Notes under the pieces: generated by a model
Databases searched by the model: none
Seen by the model: only the letters and a program-made list of their open reading frames with translations
Told to the model about the DNA's origin: nothing
Origin: Marinomonas piezotolerans
GTDB taxonomy: Bacteria > Pseudomonadota > Gammaproteobacteria > Pseudomonadales > Marinomonadaceae
Assembly (NCBI RefSeq): GCF_003362755.1
Contig: NZ_QKRA01000001.1
Location: forward strand, 310,001 to 374,000
DNA: 64,000 nt
Reading direction: 5' to 3'
Made by a program: the position numbers and the translations under genes
Part shown: positions 1 through 8,825 of the stretch, in pieces
How the letters are laid out: each line of letters begins with the position of its first letter
Position numbering within the stretch: the first letter of the stretch is position 1

Positions 1-10
1 ATTTTGGACG

Positions 11-580
11 CTAATTACGTGTCATGATGTTGATGGCAATTCCACTGCCTTGCGTGAGCATGCCCGTTAGCGCATCAGAAACAACGATCATGCTGTTCGC
101 TTTGATCGTAATGTGAGTATTATCAGAAAGATTTAACACGCTATCCTCGCATATATAAATGCCAGTAAATAAATCATCATGGGCTGTTATAGAGAGCTGG
201 CAGGGAGCATGAAGTGTCTTTGCATAAGCCGATGTATCGACCTCTCGTACCATGATATTCAAGTCTTCAATAGGACCTTCGATGAGGCTGGCAAAGGTCG
301 CTTCTCCGCCAGAAAAACATGCTATGTCTAAGGGCTTAGTGAGTGTTTGTTCGAAGTTGTTGTGTTTTAATGTCATGCCTTGGCCAGATAACAAGACTAA
401 GGTGCGATGCAGCCCTTCGAAGTTTGAAAATGGTCCGTCTTCAACAACCGCCGCTTGACTGATTCTAAAGCGTAAACCGTGTTCATCTTTAGCGTGCTGT
501 ATCTCCAGCGTCTCGCCGAGTCCATTTTTCCACGGCATACGTGTGTATTGGTCTTGTTTAAGCAGGATCCATTTAGCCAT
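11..580 (-). CDS. hutD: HutD/Ves family protein
   Basis: A 189-residue HutD-family protein, a cupin-fold accessory of histidine utilisation thought to limit hut expression rather than catalyse a pathway step. The signature PWKNGLGET lies at residues 16-24, matching the family's PWKNGxGxT motif, and the length is normal. There is no signal peptide or membrane segment, so it should be cytosolic. Its ATG overlaps the last bases of hutF by 8 nt, so the two are translationally coupled in a leftward hutF-hutD unit. The biochemical role of HutD remains unsettled in the literature, so the name rests on family and context. Confidence 0.9.
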   Translation of the reverse strand: MAKWILLKQDQYTRMPWKNGLGETLEIQHAKDEHGLRFRISQAAVVEDGPFSNFEGLHRTLVLLSGQGMTLKHNNFEQTLTKPLDIACFSGGEATFASLIEGPIEDLNIMVREVDTSAYAKTLHAPCQLSITAHDDLFTGIYICEDSVLNLSDNTHITIKANSMIVVSDALTGMLTQGSGIAINIMTRN

Positions 581-1973
581 GATACATGACCCTTTTAATG
601 ACTTGGATGAATGCTGAGCGGCTGGCTTCTTCTAGCACATGATGGAAGTCTTTTACGACGTGGTGACCCGAGACAAACACGTCTCTGATTAGGTTTTCGT
701 TGGTCGCAAATAGCCATCGGTTGAGTAAGTCTTCGGAGTCGCTCGCAGCAATAAATGGATGGGAGACATCCAGTACCATAAAGTCTGCTCGATTGCCCAC
801 AGAGAGACCCAGTGAGATGTCGCAGGCTTGGTTGCCTCCAAATAATGCTTGTTTAAAAAGGTGATCACCAACGCTCTTTTGGCCATCACTGTATAGCAGG
901 TTGCGCTGTTGATCGCGCAATCGTTGGCTGTATTCCAAAGTACGTAACTCTTCGACCATCGATATACTGACATGGCTGTCTGAGCCAATTCCCCATAGAC
1001 CTCGATCATTTTCAAACTCTACCGCAGGAAAGATTCCATCACCCAAGTTCGCTTCAGTGGTTGGGCAGAGGCCTGCAATGGCACGATGGGTCGCAATGGT
1101 TTTGCGTTCTGTGTCACTAAGATGGGTAGCGTGAATTAAACACCAGCGATCATCGATCCCTATTTCATTATGCAGCCATTCCACAGGGCGCTGACCACTG
1201 AAAGCAAGACTGTCTAGAACTTCCTTTTGTTGTTCTGCGATGTGAATGTGAATCGGACCATGACTGTCTAGCGCCTCTAAAACGGTGTGTATCTGAGCTT
1301 GAGTGACCGCTCGCAAAGAATGAAAACAAGTGCCTAATCTATGTCGAGCATGACCCTTTAATGTGGTTTGACATGCGTCGTGGAGTTTTAAGTACGAATC
1401 TGTCGAATTGATAAAACGTGCTTGACCTGAACTCGGGGGTTGTCCACCAAAACCGGAATGAGAATAAAGTGTAGGCAGTAGCGTTAATCCCATTCCTGAT
1501 GCGTCTGCAGCAGCAATTAGTTGCTGTGACATCTCATCTATTTGGGTATAAGGGCTGCCATCGATATTGTGATGTAGATAGTGAAATTCACCTACTTGGG
1601 TGTATCCAGCTTTGAGCATATCAATGTAGAGCTGCGTCGCTATGATCCGTGCATCATCGGGTGACAATGAGCGAACCACTTTGTACATAAGATCCCGCCA
1701 ACTCCAAAAGCTGTCGTTAGGGTTTAAGCTGACTTCAGCAGCTCCTGCCATAACGCGTTGAAAGGCGTGGGAATGAACATTCGCGATGGTCGGTAATACT
1801 GGCCCCTCTAATCGATACATATCAGGGGATGGCACAGTGTTTTCTTCAATAGATTTAAATACGCCACCTTTCACAGTGAAAAGCACGTTATCGGCCCAAC
1901 CTGACGACAATAAAGCGCGTTCTGCGAAGTAGTGCTGGGAGCAATCGCTGTTTGATGAACTGGATTTTGTCAC
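573..1973 (-). CDS. hutF: Formimidoylglutamate deiminase
   Basis: A 466-residue amidohydrolase that deaminates N-formimino-L-glutamate to N-formyl-L-glutamate and ammonia, the branch step of the five-step histidine pathway. The metal-binding HSH sits at residues 67-69, followed by HIHIAEQ and a GIGSDSHVS segment carrying the catalytic aspartate. The start is GTG at 1973: AAGGAG lies 6 nt upstream of it, and the region just beyond holds the divergent promoters and an operator. It pairs functionally with hutG across the divergent region, since HutG uses its product. The leftward mRNA continues into hutD. Assignment is firm. Confidence 0.95.
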   Translation of the reverse strand: MTKSSSSNSDCSQHYFAERALLSSGWADNVLFTVKGGVFKSIEENTVPSPDMYRLEGPVLPTIANVHSHAFQRVMAGAAEVSLNPNDSFWSWRDLMYKVVRSLSPDDARIIATQLYIDMLKAGYTQVGEFHYLHHNIDGSPYTQIDEMSQQLIAAADASGMGLTLLPTLYSHSGFGGQPPSSGQARFINSTDSYLKLHDACQTTLKGHARHRLGTCFHSLRAVTQAQIHTVLEALDSHGPIHIHIAEQQKEVLDSLAFSGQRPVEWLHNEIGIDDRWCLIHATHLSDTERKTIATHRAIAGLCPTTEANLGDGIFPAVEFENDRGLWGIGSDSHVSISMVEELRTLEYSQRLRDQQRNLLYSDGQKSVGDHLFKQALFGGNQACDISLGLSVGNRADFMVLDVSHPFIAASDSEDLLNRWLFATNENLIRDVFVSGHHVVKDFHHVLEEASRSAFIQVIKRVMYHG

Positions 1974-2023
1974 GTGTTACTCCTTAATGGATTCTTATCA
2001 CATGAGTGTAATCTAGGTATTAA

Positions 2024-2033
2024 TGTATATACA
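2024..2033. promoter_or_regulatory. HutC-type operator, hutF side
   Basis: A perfect palindrome TGTATATACA, extended on the right to TGTATATACAAG, lies 51 bp upstream of the hutF GTG. HutC repressors (GntR family, urocanate-responsive) of Klebsiella and Pseudomonas bind closely similar TGTA-N2-TACA sites, so this is a likely repressor site for the leftward hutF-hutD unit. No hutC gene is present in the window. Confidence 0.75.
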
Positions 2034-2209
2034 AGTTTGTATTTCAATTGATTTTTTATACATTGGCTTATTTCCATTCTATTTCAATGATATATCTAAC
2101 TTCGATCCTGATTAGGACTATTTACAGTACGATTCACTCCAGTTTCATCGGCGTTTTTAATGAAAAAGACCTTGCATCTTTCAAAAATAGATCTTATCTT
2201 TTTGATAGT

Positions 2210-2219
2210 TGTATATACA
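2210..2219. promoter_or_regulatory. HutC-type operator, hutU side
   Basis: A second perfect TGTATATACA, 186 bp from the first and 51 bp upstream of the hutU ATG. A possible -35 hexamer TTGATA is at 2202-2207, so a bound repressor would cover the rightward promoter. The rest of the 296-bp divergent region is AT-rich and holds no credible gene. Confidence 0.75.
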
Positions 2220-2269
2220 TATTTATGCGAATAATAAGAAACTCTAGAAAAGTTTTAGGAGATTTGACA

Positions 2270-3967
2270 ATGGCAAAGCAAACACTTACGCAACAACGCT
2301 ACCGTGCGGGAGTCGTCAAGGCGGCGACAGGCACCGCGCTGACAGCGAAATCATGGCTCACCGAAGCGCCGATGCGTATGTTGATGAATAATTTGGATCC
2401 GGACGTTGCGGAAAATCCAGAGGAGCTTGTTGTATACGGTGGCATTGGTCGCGCGGCGCGGGATTGGGAAAGCTACGACAAAATCGTCGAATCTCTGACG
2501 AGTCTAGAGGATGATGAAACCTTATTGGTTCAGTCTGGTAAGCCAGTGGGCGTATTTAAAACTCATAGCAATGCGCCACGTGTACTCATTGCTAATTCTA
2601 ATCTCGTGCCCCATTGGGCTAGCTGGGAGCACTTTAATGAGCTCGATGCAAAAGGGTTGGCCATGTATGGTCAAATGACCGCAGGATCTTGGATTTATAT
2701 TGGTAGCCAAGGGATTGTCCAAGGTACATACGAGACTTTTGTCGAGGCTGGACGTCAACATTATGATGGAAAATTGACCGGTCGTTGGGTGCTGACGGCG
2801 GGGTTAGGCGGCATGGGGGGAGCGCAACCACTGGCGGCGACGCTTGCGGGAGCGTGTTCATTGAACATCGAATGTCAGCAAAGTCGTATCGATTTCCGAT
2901 TACGAACTCGTTATGTCGATGAGCAAGCGACCGATTTGGACGACGCTATCGCGCGCATTAAAAAGTACACATCAGAAGGTAAGGCTGTGTCTATTGCGTT
3001 GTGTGGTAATGCTGCAGAAATAATGCCGGAAATGGTCAAACGTGGAATTCGACCAGATATGGTGACAGATCAGACGTCGGCCCATGATCCATTAAATGGC
3101 TACTTACCCATTGGGATGAGCTGGGACGAATACCGCGAAAAGGCTCAAACAGAGCCGCAGGCGACAGTGATTGCGGCAAAGCAGTCTATGGCGAAGCATG
3201 TTAAAGCGATGCTCGATTTTCAAGCAATGGGAATTCCTACCTTTGATTATGGGAATAACATCCGCCAAATGGCCATGGAAGAGGGCGTAGACAATGCCTT
3301 TGATTTCCCCGGTTTCGTTCCTGCATACATTCGCCCATTATTTTGTCGAGGGATTGGTCCGTTTCGTTGGGCTGCGCTGTCGGGCGATCCAGAAGACATC
3401 TATAAAACTGATGCTAAAGTAAAAGAATTGATTGCAGACGATGAGCATTTACATCATTGGCTTGATATGGCGCGTGAACGCATTCAGTTCCAAGGTTTGC
3501 CCGCTCGTATTTGCTGGGTCGGGCTAGGTCAGCGAGCGAAGCTTGGGCTAGCGTTCAATGAAATGGTACGTAGTGGCGAGTTGTCCGCTCCGATTGTCAT
3601 TGGGCGAGATCATTTGGATTCTGGCTCTGTTGCGAGTCCTAACCGTGAAACAGAAGGAATGCAGGATGGCTCAGATGCTGTGTCGGATTGGCCACTGTTA
3701 AACGCGCTACTCAATACGGCATCTGGTGCAACTTGGGTTTCTTTGCATCATGGTGGTGGTGTCGGTATGGGCTTCTCACAGCACTCTGGCATGGTGATCG
3801 TGTGTGATGGTAGTGATGACGCTGCGGCGCGTATTGCACGCGTCTTGCATAATGACCCTGCTACAGGTGTGATGCGACATGCGGATGCGGGCTATGACAT
3901 TGCGATTGACTGTGCGAAAGAACAGGGGCTGAACTTGCCGATGATTACCGACAAACACGCACAATAA
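2270..3967 (+). CDS. hutU: Urocanate hydratase (urocanase)
   Basis: A 565-residue urocanase that converts urocanate to 4-imidazolone-5-propionate with tightly bound NAD+. Family hallmarks include [30 protein letters not shown] and the C-terminal [17 protein letters not shown] segment. The frame stays open 74 codons further upstream, but that stretch is AT-rich, unlike the family and crosses the operator. The ATG at 2270 follows TTTTAGGAGA and begins [14 protein letters not shown], as urocanases do, so it is the start. It is the first gene of the rightward hutU-H-I-G unit, 60 nt before hutH. Confidence 0.97.
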   Translation: MAKQTLTQQRYRAGVVKAATGTALTAKSWLTEAPMRMLMNNLDPDVAENPEELVVYGGIGRAARDWESYDKIVESLTSLEDDETLLVQSGKPVGVFKTHSNAPRVLIANSNLVPHWASWEHFNELDAKGLAMYGQMTAGSWIYIGSQGIVQGTYETFVEAGRQHYDGKLTGRWVLTAGLGGMGGAQPLAATLAGACSLNIECQQSRIDFRLRTRYVDEQATDLDDAIARIKKYTSEGKAVSIALCGNAAEIMPEMVKRGIRPDMVTDQTSAHDPLNGYLPIGMSWDEYREKAQTEPQATVIAAKQSMAKHVKAMLDFQAMGIPTFDYGNNIRQMAMEEGVDNAFDFPGFVPAYIRPLFCRGIGPFRWAALSGDPEDIYKTDAKVKELIADDEHLHHWLDMARERIQFQGLPARICWVGLGQRAKLGLAFNEMVRSGELSAPIVIGRDHLDSGSVASPNRETEGMQDGSDAVSDWPLLNALLNTASGATWVSLHHGGGVGMGFSQHSGMVIVCDGSDDAAARIARVLHNDPATGVMRHADAGYDIAIDCAKEQGLNLPMITDKHAQ

Positions 3968-4027
3968 ATCTAAAAAACAATTTAATAACAGCATTGCAGA
4001 ACACAGCAATCCTGATTGGAGTACATC

Positions 4028-5566
4028 ATGTTTGAATTAACCATAAAGCCCGGCCATTTGACTTTAAATGACTTGCGCCAAATTAGCCGTCGCCATGTAA
4101 AACTGACCTTGGACGACAGCGCGATTCCTGATATCCAGGCCAGTACTCAAGTGGTCAACGACGTGATTGCGGAAAATCGTACGGTATATGGTATCAACAC
4201 TGGGTTTGGGTTGTTAGCCAATACGCGCATTGCCCCCGAGGATTTAGATGAGCTGCAGCGCAGTATAGTGTTGTCTCATGCGGCGGGGATCGGTGAATTG
4301 ATGGATGACAAAACCGTCAAAATGATCATGGCGCTTAAGGTAAATAGCTTGGCACGCGGTTTCTCGGGTATTCGTCTTGAAGTGATACAAGCGTTACTAA
4401 CCTTGATTAATAAGGAAGTCTATCCGTGTATCCCGAAAAAGGGGTCGGTAGGTGCATCGGGTGATCTAGCACCGCTGGCGCACATGAGTACGATTTTATT
4501 AGGGGAAGGCAAAGCGCGATACCGTGGAGAAGTGATCTCAGGGCAAGCCGCGTTATCTATTGCTGGTTTAGAACCCATAGCCTTGGCACCCAAAGAAGGT
4601 TTGGCTTTGTTAAATGGTACGCAGGCTTCGACAGCGTTTGCGCTAGAAGGTCTATTTGAAGCGGAAGACCTTTTCGCCTCTGCGACGGTATGTGGTTCGT
4701 TATCTGTCGAAGCGGCGTTAGGTAGTCGTAGCCCATTTGATGCAAGGATTCACGAAGTGCGTGGACATCAAACACAAATGGATGCGGCGGCGGCATTTCG
4801 TCATCTGTTAGGAGACAGCAGTGAGTTAGGTGACTCCCATCAAGGCTGTGAAAAGGTTCAGGATCCGTATTCATTACGTTGCCAGCCACAAGTGATGGGC
4901 GCTTGTCTTGAGCAAATTCGTAGCACTGCGAAAGTATTATGCGTGGAAGCAAACTCTGTGTCGGATAACCCGCTTGTATTCGCTGAGCAGGGCGACATTA
5001 TATCGGGCGGTAACTTTCATGCAGAGCCTGTTGCGATGGCTGCCGATAATTTGGCGTTAGCGATTGCTGAGATTGGCAGTTTATCAGAGCGTCGAATGGC
5101 GCTTTTGATTGACAGTAATCTTAGTAAGTTGCCTCCCTTCTTGGTGGACAATGGAGGTGTGAACTCTGGTTTTATGATTGCTCAAGTGACGGCTGCAGCG
5201 TTGGCGAGCGAAAATAAAACCTATGCGCATCCTGCATCAGTGGATAGTTTGCCAACGTCTGCAAACCAAGAAGACCATGTATCCATGGCAACCTTCGCTG
5301 CGCGTCGATTAAAGGACATGGCTGAAAATACCCGAGGCATTCTCGCGGTTGAAATCCTTTCTGCTGTCCAAGGGTTAGATTTTCGTGCGCCTTTAAAATC
5401 GAGCAAACGACTGGAGAACGTACGGGCAACGTTGCGTGCACGCGTGCCGTTCTATGACAAAGATCGTTACTTTGCACCCGATATTGAAAAGGCAAACGAA
5501 CTGCTTCAAGAAGCCGTTCATAACGAAATCATGCCCCAAGGCTTATTACCCAGTCTAGATCTGTAA
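4028..5566 (+). CDS. hutH: Histidine ammonia-lyase
   Basis: A 512-residue histidase, the first enzyme of the pathway, eliminating ammonia from L-histidine to give trans-urocanate. The A143-S144-G145 triad, inside [12 protein letters not shown], cyclises to the MIO electrophile. The catalytic Tyr region [10 protein letters not shown] lies at residues 52-61. GGAG at 4018-4021 sits 6 nt before ATG 4028, so the upstream in-frame ATG at 4016 is rejected. Length is normal. It follows hutU and is separated from hutI by a strong intercistronic hairpin. Confidence 0.97.
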   Translation: MFELTIKPGHLTLNDLRQISRRHVKLTLDDSAIPDIQASTQVVNDVIAENRTVYGINTGFGLLANTRIAPEDLDELQRSIVLSHAAGIGELMDDKTVKMIMALKVNSLARGFSGIRLEVIQALLTLINKEVYPCIPKKGSVGASGDLAPLAHMSTILLGEGKARYRGEVISGQAALSIAGLEPIALAPKEGLALLNGTQASTAFALEGLFEAEDLFASATVCGSLSVEAALGSRSPFDARIHEVRGHQTQMDAAAAFRHLLGDSSELGDSHQGCEKVQDPYSLRCQPQVMGACLEQIRSTAKVLCVEANSVSDNPLVFAEQGDIISGGNFHAEPVAMAADNLALAIAEIGSLSERRMALLIDSNLSKLPPFLVDNGGVNSGFMIAQVTAAALASENKTYAHPASVDSLPTSANQEDHVSMATFAARRLKDMAENTRGILAVEILSAVQGLDFRAPLKSSKRLENVRATLRARVPFYDKDRYFAPDIEKANELLQEAVHNEIMPQGLLPSLDL

Positions 5567-5573
5567 TATTCAT

Positions 5574-5611
5574 GTGATCAGATGAGGCATTCAAACGCCT
5601 CATTCGATCAC
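5574..5611 (+). other. Intercistronic hairpin between hutH and hutI
   Basis: GTGATC (5574-5579) pairs with GATCAC (5606-5611). After one mismatch, GATGAGGC (5581-5588) pairs with GCCTCATT (5597-5604, one G-U), leaving an 8-nt loop. No U-tract follows, so it is not a standard terminator. It may stabilise or process the hutUH mRNA, or attenuate hutIG. Confidence 0.6.
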
Positions 5612-5629
5612 ACTTAAAGTTGAAAAATT

Positions 5630-6850
5630 ATGACTCACGACACACCAATGAAATTAGATAGCTTGTGGCGTGGTGCCCACATTGCGACCATGAAAGATGG
5701 TCAGTATAACGTCATCCAAGATGCTGCCATTGGGGTAGTTGGGGGGCGTATCGTATGGCTAGGTCAAGCGAACGACTTGCCCGCATATGAATCGGAAAGC
5801 GAGCACAATGTTGGCGGTGGTTGGATAACTCCGGGGCTGATTGATTGCCATACCCATTTAGTATTCGGCGGAAATCGTGCTGGAGAATTCGAACAGCGCT
5901 TGAATGGCATCAGTTATCAAGAGATTGCGCAACAGGGCGGTGGCATTGCTGCAACTGTTAAAGCGACGAGAGAAGAAACAGAGACACAGTTAGTTGCGAG
6001 TGCTGGACGACGTTTAAGTCGCCTCATGTCGGATGGTGTCACGACCATTGAAATAAAATCTGGCTATGGGTTGTCGCTTGAAAGTGAGCTAAAAATGCTA
6101 CGTGTGGCGACCACTTTGGAGAACCAGTTTCCCGTGACGATAAAACGCACGTGCCTAGCTGCACATGCTATGCCAGTAGAATTTGAAGACAAAGATGCCT
6201 ACATTGATTATCTCTGTGACACAGTGCTGCCCAAAGTCGCAGCATTAGGAATGGCGGATGCTGTGGATGCGTTTTGTGAAGGGATAGCTTTCAGCACTGA
6301 TCAAGTTGAACGTTACTTTGACGCCGCAACATCCCTTGGTTTGCCCGTTAAAATCCACGCTGAGCAGCTTTCGTCTATGGGCGGAACGCGAATGGCTTCC
6401 TCTTTTAAGGCGCTGTCAGCGGATCATATAGAATTTATCGAAGAAGCGGATGCCAAAGCAATGGCGAACTCGGGCACTGTCGCTGTGCTATTGCCAGGCG
6501 CATTTTTCACACTTAAAGAAACACAGCAACCACCGATTAACTTATTACGGCAATATGGTGTGCCAATGGCAATTGCGACGGATGCGAACCCAGGGACGTC
6601 GCCTGCGTTGTCGTTGCGACTGATGATGAATATGGCATGTACGCTATTTGGCCTAACCCCAGAAGAAGCACTAGCGGGTGTGACCATCCATGCGGCAACA
6701 GCCTTAGGTATTGACTCATCTCACGGCAGTTTAGAGGTGGGCAAAGTGGCTGATTTCGTATGTTGGGAAGTTGAAAGCCCCGGTGAATTGAGTTATTGGC
6801 TAGGTGGAGATTTGTTAAAATCGAGGGTGTACCAAGGAGAGCGGACATAA
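5630..6850 (+). CDS. hutI: Imidazolonepropionase
   Basis: A 406-residue amidohydrolase that opens 4-imidazolone-5-propionate to N-formimino-L-glutamate. The metal-binding HTH is at residues 74-76 in [20 protein letters not shown], and the late [10 protein letters not shown] segment carries the active-site aspartate; both are typical HutI. The ATG at 5630 has no clear Shine-Dalgarno. An internal ATG at 5648 (MKLDSLW) is the alternative but is no better supported. The stop codon overlaps the hutG ATG (TAATG), so the two are coupled. Function is secure; the start is less so. Confidence 0.95.
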   Translation: MTHDTPMKLDSLWRGAHIATMKDGQYNVIQDAAIGVVGGRIVWLGQANDLPAYESESEHNVGGGWITPGLIDCHTHLVFGGNRAGEFEQRLNGISYQEIAQQGGGIAATVKATREETETQLVASAGRRLSRLMSDGVTTIEIKSGYGLSLESELKMLRVATTLENQFPVTIKRTCLAAHAMPVEFEDKDAYIDYLCDTVLPKVAALGMADAVDAFCEGIAFSTDQVERYFDAATSLGLPVKIHAEQLSSMGGTRMASSFKALSADHIEFIEEADAKAMANSGTVAVLLPGAFFTLKETQQPPINLLRQYGVPMAIATDANPGTSPALSLRLMMNMACTLFGLTPEEALAGVTIHAATALGIDSSHGSLEVGKVADFVCWEVESPGELSYWLGGDLLKSRVYQGERT

Positions 6851-7656
6851 TGATATTACCTGTACCAGCTTTTGAGTTTTCGCATGGAGATTCTCCCTTG
6901 CTTGTTAGTATGCCTCACTCTGGGTTGAACCTGACCTCAGATGTTCAGCATGGATTGACTGAGCAAGCGCAAAAATTACCCGATACTGATTGGTTTATTC
7001 CTGAGCTGTATAGCGATTTGGAAGCGCTTGGGGTCGGCGTGATTAAAGCCAACTACTCTCGGTACGTTATTGATCTCAACCGACCCATTGATGACAAACC
7101 TTTATACACCACGAAAACGACGGGGTTGTTCCCAACCATCTTATTTGAGGAAACGCCCGTTTATTTAGAAGGCCAAATGCCGTCTGAAAAACATAGAAAT
7201 GATTGTAAAGAGCATATTTGGAAACCCTATCACTTGATGATCGAACAGGAGCTTGCGCGGTTAAAGGCCAAATTCGGCTACGCCATCTTGTTTGATGCGC
7301 ACAGTATCGCGGCTGAAGTACCGATGTTGTTCGATGGGCGGTTACCTGATTTCAATTGGGGGACAAATGAAGGCAAAGCCTGTAGTGGTGCCATCACGAA
7401 TGTTGTCACTCAGGTCCTGCGTCCTCATTATACTCAGGTGCTCAATGGGCGCTTCAAAGGGGGCTACATTACACGTCATTTCGGCCAGCCAGAGCGAAAT
7501 ACACATGCGATTCAACTCGAGTTATCGCAAGCGACTTATTTAAATGATGAGTGCGCTCAACAAAACCAATACCAGCTTGATCAGGAAAAGTTGCCTGCGA
7601 TCAAGCAGCAACTTGGTGAATTGATGGAAGCGTTATTAAGCGTAGCGTCTGAATAA
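6850..7656 (+). CDS. hutG: N-formylglutamate deformylase
   Basis: A 268-residue N-formylglutamate amidohydrolase that releases formate and L-glutamate, completing the route opened by HutF. Family motifs PVLEGQMPSE-like and LFDAHSI are visible, as is the YVIDLNRP segment near residue 75. The frame is open 18 codons upstream, but AAGGAG at 6835-6840 and the overlapping TAATG with hutI select ATG 6850. The pairing of HutF with this enzyme, rather than a formiminoglutamase, defines the five-step Pseudomonas-type pathway. A strong terminator follows. Confidence 0.95.
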   Translation: MILPVPAFEFSHGDSPLLVSMPHSGLNLTSDVQHGLTEQAQKLPDTDWFIPELYSDLEALGVGVIKANYSRYVIDLNRPIDDKPLYTTKTTGLFPTILFEETPVYLEGQMPSEKHRNDCKEHIWKPYHLMIEQELARLKAKFGYAILFDAHSIAAEVPMLFDGRLPDFNWGTNEGKACSGAITNVVTQVLRPHYTQVLNGRFKGGYITRHFGQPERNTHAIQLELSQATYLNDECAQQNQYQLDQEKLPAIKQQLGELMEALLSVASE

Positions 7657-7672
7657 AGCAAAGAATTGAACA

Positions 7673-7707
7673 ACGGACATCGCGAGAGGTTGCGATGTCC
7701 GTATTTT
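7673..7707. terminator. Terminator between hutG and the cio operon
   Basis: An 11-bp perfect stem (ACGGACATCGC 7673-7683, GCGATGTCCGT 7692-7702) with an 8-nt loop, followed by ATTTT on the plus strand. It ends the rightward hut transcript, and the T-rich complement lets it serve the convergent leftward oxidase transcript too. Confidence 0.85.
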
Positions 7708-7719
7708 GATCAAATGCAT

Positions 7720-7827
7720 TTACCCAAGTCCGCTGATAATAAAGCGAATCCCATATGCGAAAGTTGAGACGCAAAGAATGCCGCCAATGTAAAGCAAGGC
7801 GAACCATTGCCAAGACTTCAGTTTCAT
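7720..7827 (-). CDS. DUF2474/CydX-like bd-oxidase microprotein
   Basis: A 35-residue single-span membrane protein read directly downstream of cioB. The sequence begins MKLKSWQWFALLYIGGILCV and ends in a second hydrophobic stretch with IRFIISGLG. Trp-rich, charged N-termini and one helix are typical of DUF2474 proteins that sit at this spot after cioAB and are treated as counterparts of CydX, which stabilises the oxidase haems. The ATG overlaps the cioB stop (TAATG) and GGAGGG stands 7 nt upstream, strong signs of translation. The family call is by pattern and position. Confidence 0.8.
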   Translation of the reverse strand: MKLKSWQWFALLYIGGILCVSTFAYGIRFIISGLG

Positions 7828-8825
7828 TAGTAGCCCTCCTGATAATCTTCGACTTTGCCAGCAAATACGCGGTAGCCCCAGAGCGTGTATGCAAGAATCA
7901 GCGGAATGAAAATAACAATGCCGACTAATAGAAACTCTAAGCTTGAGTCAGGCGCAGCCGCGTCCCATATGGTGAGTTGATTCGGCATGAGGTAGGGGAA
8001 TAAACTCACAACGAGTCCTGCAAACCCTAATAAGAATATGCCAGCGACCATCCAAAAAGGGCGACCTTCGTGATCAAGTTTATTAAATGCTCGCCATGCA
8101 GCTAACGCTAAACCTACGGACATAATAGGTAAAGGGCTCAAGTAAACGAAGTTCAACCCTGAAAACCAGCGAGCGCGGATATCTACCGAGCTGATAACGG
8201 TCCAGAGGCTGATCAACAACATGGCCACCATAACGATCACTAATAGACGCTTTGCAATATGAGCCGCATGGCTTTGAATTCGGCCTCGGCTTTTCATATA
8301 CAAATAACTGGCCCCTAACAATGCATAACCTGCCATCACGCTGAACCCTGTTAGGATGGCGAAAGGCGACAACCAGTACCAGCTCGCGTCGGCGATTTGA
8401 CTTGCATTGACCCCTTGTACAATCGAGCCCAGTATCAGTCCTTGGCAAAAAGCCGCGACGGCAGAACCAGCGCTAAAGGCAAAGTCCCAATATGCTTTCG
8501 AAGTATTCGCCTTAAAGCGATATTCAAATGCGACCCCACGGAAAATTAAGGCAAACAGCATCAGCATAATCGGCAGGTAAAACGTCGATAAAATCCCCGC
8601 ATAGGCCGCGGGAAACGCGGCAAATAACACGACCCCACCAAACACTAGCCAGGTTTCATTTCCATCCCAAACGTGGGAGATCGAGCGCATCAGATGGTCT
8701 TTTTCACCGGCTCGGTCAAACCACGGGTAGAGAATGCCAATACCCAAGTCAAAACCATCCAACAATACGTACATGAAGACGGCAAAGCCGAGAATCAAGA
8801 AATAGAACAGGGTAAGATCCATCAT
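7827..8825 (-). CDS. cioB: Cytochrome bd-type quinol oxidase subunit II (CIO type)
   Basis: A 332-residue polytopic inner-membrane protein, subunit II of a bd-type quinol oxidase. The N-terminus has the family's VLLDGFDLGIGILYPW and the conserved HVWDGNETWLVFGG segment, and about eight hydrophobic helices follow. The length is shorter than classical CydB and fits the cyanide-insensitive CioB branch. It overlaps the end of cioA by 4 nt and the start of the microprotein by 1 nt, so the genes are coupled. It structurally supports CioA and the haem sites. cydB is an equivalent name. Confidence 0.93.
   Translation of the reverse strand: MMDLTLFYFLILGFAVFMYVLLDGFDLGIGILYPWFDRAGEKDHLMRSISHVWDGNETWLVFGGVVLFAAFPAAYAGILSTFYLPIMLMLFALIFRGVAFEYRFKANTSKAYWDFAFSAGSAVAAFCQGLILGSIVQGVNASQIADASWYWLSPFAILTGFSVMAGYALLGASYLYMKSRGRIQSHAAHIAKRLLVIVMVAMLLISLWTVISSVDIRARWFSGLNFVYLSPLPIMSVGLALAAWRAFNKLDHEGRPFWMVAGIFLLGFAGLVVSLFPYLMPNQLTIWDAAAPDSSLEFLLVGIVIFIPLILAYTLWGYRVFAGKVEDYQEGY

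Noticed and set aside
2048-2269. N-terminal extension of urocanase (74 codons)
   Set aside because: Composition is AT-rich and unlike the family, it crosses the HutC operator, and a strong ribosome-binding site precedes ATG 2270.
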